Below, piece by piece: positions 56,325 through 64,000 of a stretch of DNA of 64,000 nucleotides (positions are counted from its first letter, which is position 1; the number at the start of each line of letters is the position of its first letter). Source of the stretch: Actinotalea endophytica. GTDB lineage: Bacteria > Actinomycetota > Actinomycetes > Actinomycetales > Cellulomonadaceae. The stretch spans positions 124,001-188,000 of the forward strand of contig NZ_JAOVZU010000001.1 of assembly GCF_025717005.1 (NCBI RefSeq), given 5' to 3'. The notes below the pieces were generated by a model. That model searched no databases. It saw only the letters and a list, made by a program, of their open reading frames with translations, and was not told the origin of the DNA. Made by a program: the position numbers and the translations under genes.

Positions 56325-57812
56325 GTGCCAGCCACTACGCCCTCACCCGAGCTCCTCGCGCTGCAGCGACGCGCCGCAGCCGTGCTCGCCTCGCTGCCCG
56401 CCGAGGCGCTCGAGCTGGGAGCCGCGTTCCGGGCCGCGGGCCACGAGCTGGCCCTGGTCGGTGGCCCGGTCCGGGACGCGTTCCTGGGTCGCGCCTCGAG
56501 CGATCTCGACTTCACCACGTCGGCGACGCCGGACGAGACCCAGGAGCTGCTCGCCGCCTGGGGTGACGCGCACTGGGACATCGGCAAGGAGTTCGGGACC
56601 ATCGGCGCCCGGCGGTTCGCCGGCAAGGGCCGCGACGACGTCGTGGTCGAGGTGACCACCTACCGCACCGACGAGTACGACCCGGCGTCACGCAAGCCGC
56701 TCGTCGCGTTCGGCGACACCCTCGAGGGCGACCTGTCCCGCCGGGACTTCACCGTCAACGCGCTCGCGGTACGGCTGCCGTCACTGGAGTTCGTCGACCC
56801 GTTCGACGGCCTGAGCGACCTCGCCGCGCGGGTGCTGCGCACGCCGATCGCACCGGAGCGCTCGTTCGACGACGACCCGCTGCGGATGATGCGCGCGGCC
56901 CGGTTCGTGTCCCAGCTCGGGGCCCGGCTGCACCCGGACGTCGCCGAGGCGATCAGCGCCATGGCCCAGCGGATCGAGATCGTCTCGGCCGAGCGGGTGC
57001 GCGACGAGCTGGTCAAGCTGCTGCTCACCGACAACCCGCGGCCGGGCCTGGAGGTCCTGGTCGACTCCGGGCTGGCCGACCACGTGCTGCCGGAGCTCAC
57101 GGCGCTGCAGCTCGAGATCGACGAGCACCACCGCCACAAGGACGTCTACCAGCACTCGCTCACCGTCCTCGCGCAGGCGATCGCGCTGGAGACCGGGACG
57201 CAGGCCGAGCCCACCGGGCCGGTGCCCGGGCCGGACCTCCAGCTGCGGCTCGCTGCGCTGCTGCACGACATCGGCAAGCCGGCCACGCGGCGTTTCGAGC
57301 CCGGTGGCGGGGTGAGCTTCCACCACCACGAGGTGGTCGGGGCGAAGCTCGTCGCGAAGCGGCTCAAGGCGCTGCGGTTCGACAAGGAGACGGTGCAGGC
57401 GGTGGCCAAGCTCACCGAGCTGCACCTGAGGTTCCACGGGTACGGCGAGCAGGCCTGGACCGACTCGGCGGTCCGCCGCTACGTCACGGACGCCGGGCCG
57501 CTGCTCGAGCGCCTGCACCGGCTGACCCGCTCGGACTGCACGACGCGGAACAAGCGCAAGGCCGACCGGCTGTCGTTCGCCTACGACGACCTGGAGCACC
57601 GGATCGGCGTGCTGCGCGAGAAGGAGGAGCTCGCCGCGGTCCGCCCGGACCTGGACGGGCAGCAGATCATGGCGATCCTGGGGATCGGACCGGGCCCGGT
57701 GATCGGTGAGGCCTACCGCTTCCTGCTCGACCTGCGGATGGAGCACGGGCCGCAGGACCCGGCCGAGGCCGAGCGCGCACTGCGCGAGTGGTGGGCGGCC
57801 CGGGAGGGCTGA
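56325..57812 (+). CDS. pcnA: CCA-adding tRNA nucleotidyltransferase / poly(A) polymerase family
   Basis: 495 residues. Adds CCA to tRNA 3' ends; all three tRNAs in this window lack encoded CCA, so this activity is needed. The class II nucleotidyltransferase head has ALVGGPVRDAFLG, SDLDFTTSATP and the RRDFTVNALAV block. RMMRAARF is the nucleotide-selecting motif, and a C-terminal HD domain has LLHDIGKPATRRF and FHHHEVVGAK. GTG 56325 is chosen because it starts just before the conserved region; a frame upstream from 56247 would overlap the divergent Nudix gene. Confidence 0.94.
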   Translation: MPATTPSPELLALQRRAAAVLASLPAEALELGAAFRAAGHELALVGGPVRDAFLGRASSDLDFTTSATPDETQELLAAWGDAHWDIGKEFGTIGARRFAGKGRDDVVVEVTTYRTDEYDPASRKPLVAFGDTLEGDLSRRDFTVNALAVRLPSLEFVDPFDGLSDLAARVLRTPIAPERSFDDDPLRMMRAARFVSQLGARLHPDVAEAISAMAQRIEIVSAERVRDELVKLLLTDNPRPGLEVLVDSGLADHVLPELTALQLEIDEHHRHKDVYQHSLTVLAQAIALETGTQAEPTGPVPGPDLQLRLAALLHDIGKPATRRFEPGGGVSFHHHEVVGAKLVAKRLKALRFDKETVQAVAKLTELHLRFHGYGEQAWTDSAVRRYVTDAGPLLERLHRLTRSDCTTRNKRKADRLSFAYDDLEHRIGVLREKEELAAVRPDLDGQQIMAILGIGPGPVIGEAYRFLLDLRMEHGPQDPAEAERALREWWAAREG

Positions 57813-57891
57813 GGAACCGTCGGCCGCGACCCGCTCCGTGCCGGGCGGGCCGTGCCCTGCTTCGTGCCCCGCTCCGTGCCGAAGGTCGTGC

Positions 57892-59616
57892 TCAGGGCTG
57901 CGGGTCGGCGGGGCGCCGGACCACGAGCAGGCACACGTCGTCGTGCAGGTCCGGGCCGAGCAAGGTTCCGACCAGCAGGTCGCGCGCCTCGGCGGCGGAC
58001 GCCGTCACCGGGACCCGCGCGAGGGTCTCGCGGAGCGCCTCGAGGCCCTCCCGCAGACCGCGGTCACGGCGCTCGACCAGCCCGTCGGAGTAGGCGACGA
58101 GGGTCGCGCCCGGCGGCAGCTCCGCGGTCGCCACAGGGGTGACGTCGTCGATGGCCGGCACCCCGACCGGGGTGCGCAGTGCGCCGTCCAGCGCTCGAAC
58201 CGATCCGTCGGGCATCAGCACCATGGGTGGCGGGTGACCCGCGCGGGAGTACTCGAGGCGGCCGTCCCGCAGTCGCAGGTAGGTGCACGTCGCGATGTCG
58301 GCCATGCCGAGGCCGCGCACCAGCTCGTCCAGGTGCTCCACGACGTGGTTCGCGGGTGCGCCGCTCCACGCGTAGGAGCGCAGCACCGAGCGGAGCTGCC
58401 CCATCGCGGCGGCCGCGCCGAGGTCGTGCCCCACGACGTCGCCCACGGCGAGCCCGATCGCGCCGTCCGGCAGCGTCATGACGTCGAACCAGTCGCCACC
58501 GACCTCGGCGGGGCGCTGGGCGGGCAGGTAGGTCGCGGCGACGTCGAGGCCCTCGACCTCGGGCACCTCGGGCAGCATCCGTCGTTGCAGGGTCAGCGCG
58601 GCGGCCCGCTCCCGCTCGTAGAGGCGCACGTTGTCCAGGCCGAGCCCGGCCCGGTGGGCGACGTGCTCGGTGGTGACGACGTGCCTGCGCGGGAAGGTTC
58701 CCTCGGCGAGCACGAGCACGATCACGCCGATCACGCGGTTGCGGGCCCGCAGGGGCACGACGAGCGCGGTGCCGACCCCGAGTCGCCGGAGCAGGGCGAG
58801 CTGCTCGGGTGTGGTGCGCTCGGGCAGGCCGGCCGCGTCGATCCGGAACGGCTCGGGCCACGCGTCGCTCTCCCCGGTGAGCGCGGCCCGGACCGACGGT
58901 GACCTGGTCAGCCAGGACAGGTCGAGCGCCTGGAGGGCGGCGGCGTCCGGGAGGTCTCGGGAGTCGGCGACCGCGACGTGCAGCCGGTCGACCCGGCCAC
59001 GGTCGTCGACCGTGGCGACGTAGCCCCAGTCCGAGAACTCGCGGACCAGGATCTCCGCGAGAGTGCGGACCGCGGCGTCGTACTCGAGGTTGCGGGCCAG
59101 CCCCTCGGTCACCCGCGCGAGGAGCTGCAGGCGCGCGCGGTCGTCGGTCGCGGCCTCGAGCTCGGCCTCCCGGCGGCGCTGCGCCTCGATCCGGTCGGTC
59201 ACGTCGGCCTGGATCCCGACGTGGTGGGTGACCCTGCCGTCGTCGTCGAGGACCGGCGAGATCACCAGCTGGTTCCAGAACGGGGTGCCGTCGGCGCGGT
59301 AGTTGATCAGCGTCTCGGCGACGGTGCGTCCTTCCCGGAGGCCCGCTCGGATCCGGTCGACCGCGGCGGGGTCGGTCTCCGGCCCCTGGAGGAACCGGCA
59401 GTTGCGGCCGAGCACCGCGCTCGCCGAGTAGCCGGTGACCTTCTCGAACGCCGGGTTGACCCAGACGAGCGGGTCGTCGGGCAGCGTCGGGTCGGAGATC
59501 GTGAACGAGAGGTCGCTGGCCGTCGCGGCCCTCGCGTGCAGGTCCGCGCCGAGGGCGGCCGCGAGGTCGGCGGGCACGGGCCCGCCAGGGGCCTCGTCCC
59601 GCTCGGTCTCGGTCAC
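57892..59616 (-). CDS. LOV-GAF-PP2C (SpoIIE-type) blue-light-responsive phosphatase
   Basis: 574 residues. An N-terminal LOV domain (about 35-142) has the photoactive GRNCRFLQG with Cys73, plus the flavin-contacting Asn105 and Asn115 (INYRADGTPFWN) and Gln136 (HVGIQADVT); all the residues needed for the flavin-cysteinyl photocycle are present. A GAF domain (about 165-345) and a SpoIIE/PP2C phosphatase (about 365-570) follow, with GGDWFDVMTL, VGDVVGHDLGAAAAM and DDVCLLVVR. PP2C enzymes of this type act on anti-anti-sigma factors, so blue light probably feeds into a sigma-factor partner switch. No such partner is encoded nearby. GTG 59616 follows TAGGCT by 6 bases. Confidence 0.9.
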   Translation of the reverse strand: MTETERDEAPGGPVPADLAAALGADLHARAATASDLSFTISDPTLPDDPLVWVNPAFEKVTGYSASAVLGRNCRFLQGPETDPAAVDRIRAGLREGRTVAETLINYRADGTPFWNQLVISPVLDDDGRVTHHVGIQADVTDRIEAQRRREAELEAATDDRARLQLLARVTEGLARNLEYDAAVRTLAEILVREFSDWGYVATVDDRGRVDRLHVAVADSRDLPDAAALQALDLSWLTRSPSVRAALTGESDAWPEPFRIDAAGLPERTTPEQLALLRRLGVGTALVVPLRARNRVIGVIVLVLAEGTFPRRHVVTTEHVAHRAGLGLDNVRLYERERAAALTLQRRMLPEVPEVEGLDVAATYLPAQRPAEVGGDWFDVMTLPDGAIGLAVGDVVGHDLGAAAAMGQLRSVLRSYAWSGAPANHVVEHLDELVRGLGMADIATCTYLRLRDGRLEYSRAGHPPPMVLMPDGSVRALDGALRTPVGVPAIDDVTPVATAELPPGATLVAYSDGLVERRDRGLREGLEALRETLARVPVTASAAEARDLLVGTLLGPDLHDDVCLLVVRRPADPQP

Positions 59617-59622
59617 GCCGCG

Positions 59623-59628
59623 AGCCTA
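59623..59628 (-). promoter_or_regulatory. Leaderless -10 (TAGGCT) of the LOV phosphatase gene, overlapping the MFS stop codon
   Basis: TAGGCT ends 6 bases before GTG 59616, and its TAG (59628-59626) is also the stop codon of the upstream MFS gene. No ribosome-binding site precedes the GTG, so a separate leaderless transcript is likely. Confidence 0.5.
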
Positions 59629-60912
59629 GGTGGCCGGGACCGGTCGAGACGAGACCGTGCGGTAGACCAGCGCGGTGACCAGGTAGAGGACGGCGAGGCC
59701 GAGGAACGTCGCCGGCGACTCCCCGGTGTCCGGCAGCGCCACCGCGCCGAGGGCCGCCGCCCCCACGAACGCGGCGTTGTAGAGCATGTCGTACAGCGCG
59801 AAGGCCCGGCCGCGGAACTCGTCGTCGGTGTCCCGCTGGACGATCGTGTCCACCGCGATCTTGGCGCCCTGTGCGGTGAGGCCCAGCAGCCCTGCGCTCG
59901 CGAGCACGGTGACGCGGCTGACACCGGCGAGCAGGACGAGCTGGCCGATCGCGCCGGTGGCGAGGCACACCACGATCCAGGTCCGCGGCAGCATCCGCTG
60001 CGTGGCGAACGGGGTGAGGACCACGGCGAGCGCGAAGCCGGCACCCGAGACGGCGAGCACCGTCGCGAACATGGTGAGGCCGGCGTCGGTGTCCGCCGGG
60101 TCCGAGAGCACGTTCCGGGACAGCAGGATGCTCGCGATGAGCATCGCGCCGTAGATGAAGCGGTGCACCGCCATGACGCCCAGAGCGGCGGCCGGGGTGC
60201 GCCGGGCGACCAGGTGGCGCACACCCTCCGCGAGGCCGTGGACCAGGTGGCTCAGCTCGCGCCGCAGCTCGGCGGCGTCCGCGCGGTGCGTGGGACCGAG
60301 CTCGTCCGGGCCGAGCCGCAGCGCCAGCGCCGACGCGGCGGCGAACAGCAGTGCCGCGCCGATCAGCACGACCGCGTCGTGCGCGGGTCCGGCCGGCGTG
60401 AGCAGACCGGCGACGAAGCCCGCGCCAGCCCCCACCCCGGCGGCCACCGCGCCGAACGTCGGGCTGATCGTGTTGGCGATCAGCAGCTCGTCCGGCGGGA
60501 CCACCCGGGGCAGGCCGGCTGACAGCGCGGAGAGCAGGAAGCGGTTCACGCCGAGGGTCACGAGGCTGAGCACGTAGACGGCCGGTCCCACGCCGACCGT
60601 GACCATCAGCGTCGCGAGGACCAGGGTTAGCACGACCCGGATCGCGTTGCCGACCATCAGCACCTGGCGCCGGCGCCAGCGGTCGAGAAGCACGCCGGCC
60701 CACGGCCCGACCAGCGTGAACGGCAGCAGCAGCACGGCGAACGCGGCCGCGACGTCGGCGGCCGTCGCGAGGCGTTCGGGGTTGAAGAAGAACAGTGTCG
60801 CGAGGCCGACCTGGAACGCACCGTCACCGGTCTGCGACACCAGGCGCACCGTGAACAGCTTGCGGAAGCCCGCGTGCACCGCGACGCCCCGCAGGTCGGA
60901 CCACACGCTCAC
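59626..60912 (-). CDS. MFS transporter
   Basis: 428 residues with about 12 helices. LFTVRLVSQTGDGAFQVGLATLFFF and GPWAGVLLDRWRRRQVLMVGN show the MFS loop signature (D-R-x-x-R-R). The second half contains DTIVQRDTDDEFRGRAFALYD, a block common in MFS_1 transporters of actinobacteria. Substrate unknown. GTG 60912 is chosen from where homology begins (VSVWSDLRGVAVHAGFRKLF); GTG 60906 is a near alternative. It lies 9 bases upstream of the LOV phosphatase gene, on the same strand. Confidence 0.82.
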   Translation of the reverse strand: MSVWSDLRGVAVHAGFRKLFTVRLVSQTGDGAFQVGLATLFFFNPERLATAADVAAAFAVLLLPFTLVGPWAGVLLDRWRRRQVLMVGNAIRVVLTLVLATLMVTVGVGPAVYVLSLVTLGVNRFLLSALSAGLPRVVPPDELLIANTISPTFGAVAAGVGAGAGFVAGLLTPAGPAHDAVVLIGAALLFAAASALALRLGPDELGPTHRADAAELRRELSHLVHGLAEGVRHLVARRTPAAALGVMAVHRFIYGAMLIASILLSRNVLSDPADTDAGLTMFATVLAVSGAGFALAVVLTPFATQRMLPRTWIVVCLATGAIGQLVLLAGVSRVTVLASAGLLGLTAQGAKIAVDTIVQRDTDDEFRGRAFALYDMLYNAAFVGAAALGAVALPDTGESPATFLGLAVLYLVTALVYRTVSSRPVPAT

Positions 60913-61036
60913 GCGACCACGTCCACCGGGCCCGACCGTCCTGTCACGCTCCGCAGGGTATCCGCGCGTCGGCCTGAGCCCTGCACCGCTGCCCGAACCC
61001 ACCCCCGGCCGAGGCGCGGCGGTCCACGATGGAGGG

Positions 61037-63919
61037 GTGGGTGCGCTGCCCGGGGCGGCAGAGCCGTGGAGCATGTCCGCCACCGAGGTCGCGGCGGAGG
61101 CCGCGACGGACCCGGCGGTCGGTCTCACCGCCACGACGGCGGCCGACCGCCTGGCTCACGACGGCCCGAACGAGGTCGAGCCGGAGCCGCCGGTGCCGAC
61201 CTGGCGGCGCTTCCTCGCCGCGCTCGCCGACCCGCTCGTGGTGCTGCTGCTGGTCGCCGTGGTGGTCGCGGTCGCCGTCTGGCTCGTCGAGGGCGCGCAC
61301 GGCCTGCCGATCGACGCGCTCGTCATCGCGGCGATCGTGGTCGCCAACGCCGTCCTCGGCCTGGTGCAGGAACGGCGTGCCGAGGGTGCGGTCGAGGCGC
61401 TCGCGACGCTGTCCGCCGCGCGGGCGACCGTCCTGCGCGACGGCGAGCCCGCGGAGATCCCGGCCCGCGAGGTCGTGGTCGGGGACGTGCTGCTGCTGGC
61501 CGAGGGTGATCGGGTCGCGGCGGACGGCAGGCTGGTGACGGCCACGGCGCTCGCGGTCGACGAGGCCTCGCTCACGGGTGAGTCGACCCCGGTGGACAAG
61601 GACCCGGCCGCGGTGCCCGCCGACACGGTGCTCGCCGAACGGGCCTGCCTGGTGCTCGGCGGCAGCCCGGTGCTGCGAGGCACCGGGCGCGCCGTGGTCA
61701 CGGCGACCGGTGCGGACACCGAGACCGGCCGCATCGCCGAGCTGCTCGAGCACACCGCGGCGGACCCGACGCCGCTGCAGCGCGAGATGGGCCGGGTCGG
61801 CCGGAGCCTGGGGTTCGCGGTCGCGGTGATCGCGGTCGTCGTGGTGATCGCGGTTGCGCTGACGTCGCCGCTCCGCACACCGTCCGACGCGGTCGCGGTG
61901 CTGCTGCTCGGCGTCTCGCTCGCCGTCGCCGCGGTGCCCGAGGGGCTTCCGGCCGTGCTGTCCGTGGTGCTCGCGATCGGCGTGCAGCGGATGGCCCGCA
62001 GGCACGCGATCGTCACCCGGCTGTCGTCGGTGGAGACCCTCGGGTCGGCGTCGGTGGTCTGCACCGACAAGACCGGCACGCTCACCTCGGCGGCGATGAC
62101 GGTGCGGCGGGTGGTGACCGCGTCGGGTGCGGTCGAGGTCGACGGCGACGGCTTCGACCCGGCCGGTGCGGTGCGCGACGGCGGCGCCCCGCTCGACCCG
62201 GCGTCCGCGCTGGGCCGGGAGGTCGCGCTCACGCTCGGCGGCGGTGCACTCGCATCGGACGGGTCCGTGCGGCGGGAGGACGGTCGGTGGACCGCGGTCG
62301 GCGACCCGACCGAGGCGGCACTCGTGGTCGCGGCGCGGAAGGCGGCCGGCGCCGACGGTCCCGCCGCGTGGCTGCGGCAGGCCGAGGCGCCGTTCACCTC
62401 GACCCGCAAGCGGATGAGCGTGCTCGCGCTCGACCCGGCCACCGGGCGTCGGGTCCTGGTGGTCAAGGGTGCGCCGGACGTGCTCCTGGAGCGCTGCACC
62501 GCGGTGACGGTGGGCAGCGGGTCCGCTCGGCTCGCCGAACACCTCGACCGGGTCCGGGACGAGCTGGCAGCGATGGCCGACGACGCGCTGCGCACGCTCG
62601 CGGTCGCGATCCGGGTGGTCGACGCACCGAACCGGACCGCGCTGGACCAGACGGCAGACGGCCCGGAGCCGCCGACCGGATCGAGCCCGCCGCCGCCCGC
62701 CGCGCTCGATCCCGACACGGTGGCCGCGCTCGAGGAGGACCTCACCCTTGTCGGCATCGTCGGGATGATGGACCCTCCGCGCCCGCAGGCAGCAGCGGCG
62801 GTCGCCGAGGCGCACCGCGCCGGGATCCGGGTCGCGATGATCACCGGCGACCACCCCCGCACCGCTCGCCGGGTGGCCGACGACGTCGGGATCGGCGGCT
62901 CCGGTGTGCTCACCGGCGCGGACCTGGACCGCCTCGACGACGCCGACCTGCCGGGCGCCCTGGACGCCGCCCGGGTGGTCGCCCGGGTCAGCCCCGAGCA
63001 CAAGCTGCGGATCGTCGAGGCGCTGCAGGCCCGGCACGACGTGGTCGCGATGACCGGTGACGGCGTGAACGACGCCCCTGCGCTGCGCGCCGCGGACATC
63101 GGGGTCGCGATGGGGATCACCGGCACCGAGGTGAGCCGCCGCGCGGCGGACATGGTGCTCGCCGACGACGACGTCGCGACGATCGTCGCTGCGGTCTCCG
63201 AGGGCCGGGTGATCGTCACGAACATCCGGGCGTTCCTGCGCTACCTGCTCTCGTCGAACATCGGCGAGGTGCTCACCGTGCTGGTCGGAGTCCTCGCGGC
63301 GGGGCTGCTCGGCCTGACCGGGCACGGCGAGAACGTGGTCGTGCCGCTCCTGGCGACCCAGATCCTGTGGGTGAACCTGCTCACCGACAGTGCCCCGGCC
63401 CTCGCGCTCGGCGTGGACCGGCCCGTCGAGGACCTGATGGGCCGGCCGCCGCGTCGACCCGACCAGCGGATCATCGACGCCGCCATGTGGCGCGGGGTGC
63501 TGCTGGTCGGCGCGGTGATGGCCGGGGTGACGCTCGCGGCCCTCGACCTGTACCTGCCCGGCGGGCTGGTCGAGGCGCCCGGAGCCGGGGACCTCGCCAC
63601 GGCGCGCACCGCGGCGTTCACGGTGCTCGTGCTCGCGCAGCTGGTCAACGCGCTCGCGGCCCGCTCGGAGTCGGTCACTGCGTTGCACGGGCTGACCACC
63701 AACGGGTGGTTGTGGGGCGCGATCGCGCTGTCCGCAGCGCTGCAGGTCGCGGTGGTGCACGTGCCGGTGCTCCAGCGCGCGTTCGGCACCGCCCCGCTGA
63801 CGGCCGGTCAGTGGCTGGTGTGCGTCGCGCTCGCGAGCGTCGTGCTGGTCGCCACCGAGCTGCGCAAGGGCATGCTCGCCGCCGGAAGCCTGGCCAAGAG
63901 ACGAGCGCCGACGGCATGA
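61037..63919 (+). CDS. P2-type cation-transporting ATPase, probable Ca2+ exporter
   Basis: 960 residues. P-type ATPase with Asp344 in CTDKTGTLT (phosphorylated), TGES in the actuator domain (LTGESTPVDKD), KGAPDVLLERC for ATP and TGDGVNDAPAL in the hinge. The Ca2+ site II residues of the SERCA/PMR1 class are present: VPEGLP in helix 4, NIGE in helix 5 and NLLTD in helix 6. This supports Ca2+ (or Mn2+) export, not Na/K. GTG 61037 keeps the N-terminal EPWSMSATEV motif of P2 pumps and has CACGAT 6 bases upstream; ATG 61073 would cut it. Confidence 0.9.
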   Translation: MGALPGAAEPWSMSATEVAAEAATDPAVGLTATTAADRLAHDGPNEVEPEPPVPTWRRFLAALADPLVVLLLVAVVVAVAVWLVEGAHGLPIDALVIAAIVVANAVLGLVQERRAEGAVEALATLSAARATVLRDGEPAEIPAREVVVGDVLLLAEGDRVAADGRLVTATALAVDEASLTGESTPVDKDPAAVPADTVLAERACLVLGGSPVLRGTGRAVVTATGADTETGRIAELLEHTAADPTPLQREMGRVGRSLGFAVAVIAVVVVIAVALTSPLRTPSDAVAVLLLGVSLAVAAVPEGLPAVLSVVLAIGVQRMARRHAIVTRLSSVETLGSASVVCTDKTGTLTSAAMTVRRVVTASGAVEVDGDGFDPAGAVRDGGAPLDPASALGREVALTLGGGALASDGSVRREDGRWTAVGDPTEAALVVAARKAAGADGPAAWLRQAEAPFTSTRKRMSVLALDPATGRRVLVVKGAPDVLLERCTAVTVGSGSARLAEHLDRVRDELAAMADDALRTLAVAIRVVDAPNRTALDQTADGPEPPTGSSPPPPAALDPDTVAALEEDLTLVGIVGMMDPPRPQAAAAVAEAHRAGIRVAMITGDHPRTARRVADDVGIGGSGVLTGADLDRLDDADLPGALDAARVVARVSPEHKLRIVEALQARHDVVAMTGDGVNDAPALRAADIGVAMGITGTEVSRRAADMVLADDDVATIVAAVSEGRVIVTNIRAFLRYLLSSNIGEVLTVLVGVLAAGLLGLTGHGENVVVPLLATQILWVNLLTDSAPALALGVDRPVEDLMGRPPRRPDQRIIDAAMWRGVLLVGAVMAGVTLAALDLYLPGGLVEAPGAGDLATARTAAFTVLVLAQLVNALAARSESVTALHGLTTNGWLWGAIALSAALQVAVVHVPVLQRAFGTAPLTAGQWLVCVALASVVLVATELRKGMLAAGSLAKRRAPTA

Positions 63920-63924
63920 TCGTT

Positions 63925-63946
63925 GCGGGGGTCGAACGACCTCCGC
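63925..63946 (+). terminator. Hairpin after the Ca2+ ATPase gene
   Basis: GCGGGGGTCG and CGACCTCCGC can pair through about 9 bp with one G-T pair around a small AA-centred loop, starting 6 bases after the stop codon at 63919. No T-run. Confidence 0.5.
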
Positions 63947-63963
63947 GATCCCAGGAGCACGCG

Positions 63964-64000
63964 ATGACCCAGAGTCCCGCACCTGTCGAGAAGCCGCAGC
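63964..64000 (+). CDS. Start of an unidentified gene, cut by the window edge
   Basis: ATG 63964 with AGGAG 7 bases upstream opens a frame reading MTQSPAPVEKPQ before the window ends. Twelve residues are too few to identify it. Confidence 0.5.
   Translation, partial: MTQSPAPVEKPQ

Overview
The window comes from the chromosome of a very GC-rich actinobacterium and spans its replication origin. The block rpmH-rnpA-yidD-yidC-khpB-rsmG-parA-parB on one side of dnaA, and dnaN-gnd-recF-dciA-gyrB-gyrA on the other, is the standard actinobacterial oriC layout. The presence of gnd between dnaN and recF, crgA, DLW-39, DUF3566 beside gyrA, a PASTA kinase operon and a MurJ-pseudokinase fusion all fit Actinobacteria. 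A Cellulomonas-like member of the Micrococcales is my best guess, from gene content and codon use only.

Layout. Positions 1-3731 hold a maltose/maltodextrin import locus: malF (cut by the window edge) and malE on the minus strand, facing a divergent LacI-type regulator with heptameric operators between them. Positions 3800-10000 hold single genes: methylglyoxal synthase, two GNAT acetyltransferases, an MFS exporter, CorA, an SRPBCC protein and an HD hydrolase. A chemoreceptor with a CZB zinc domain and tRNA-Leu follow. Positions 11947-20743 are one tightly packed operon, fhaA-fhaB-pstP-rodA-pbpA-pknA-pknB, which couples Ser/Thr phosphorylation to elongation and septal peptidoglycan synthesis. 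After it come a minus-strand cluster (DUF881, class E sortase, a small membrane protein, a TrpG-type amidotransferase), crgA, a rhomboid protease, a cyclophilin, a repetitive helical membrane protein, and tRNA-Ala, DLW-39 and tRNA-Ile.

Positions 26828-38344 read leftward from the origin: dnaA, dnaN, gnd, recF, dciA, gyrB, gyrA, DUF3566. DnaA-box-like sequences lie in both the dnaA-dnaN and dnaA-rpmH gaps. Positions 38782-46438 read rightward: rpmH to rsmG, then a 1.9-kb gene-free stretch with parS sites and short tandem repeats, then parA and parB. Five parS sites lie between 42412 and 44381; one overlaps the rsmG stop codon and one lies inside parA. Positions 46537-56253 are mostly minus strand: an aminotransferase, trxA, trxB (behind a SigR/SigH-like promoter), a 1328-residue MurJ-pseudokinase protein, DUF6049 and a Nudix hydrolase. 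Divergent pcnA, a LOV-GAF-PP2C blue-light phosphatase, an MFS transporter and a P2-type calcium ATPase follow, with the first codons of one more gene at the right edge.

The genes link up. PknA/PknB and PstP set phosphorylation. FhaA is the known reader of the phosphorylated MurJ pseudokinase domain in mycobacteria, and both partners are here. CrgA and PbpA act at the septum. ParAB/parS and DnaA/oriC handle segregation and initiation. Many single genes have an actinobacterial -10 hexamer 6-8 bases before the start codon and no ribosome-binding site, which suggests leaderless transcription. No insertion sequence, prophage or CRISPR array was seen.
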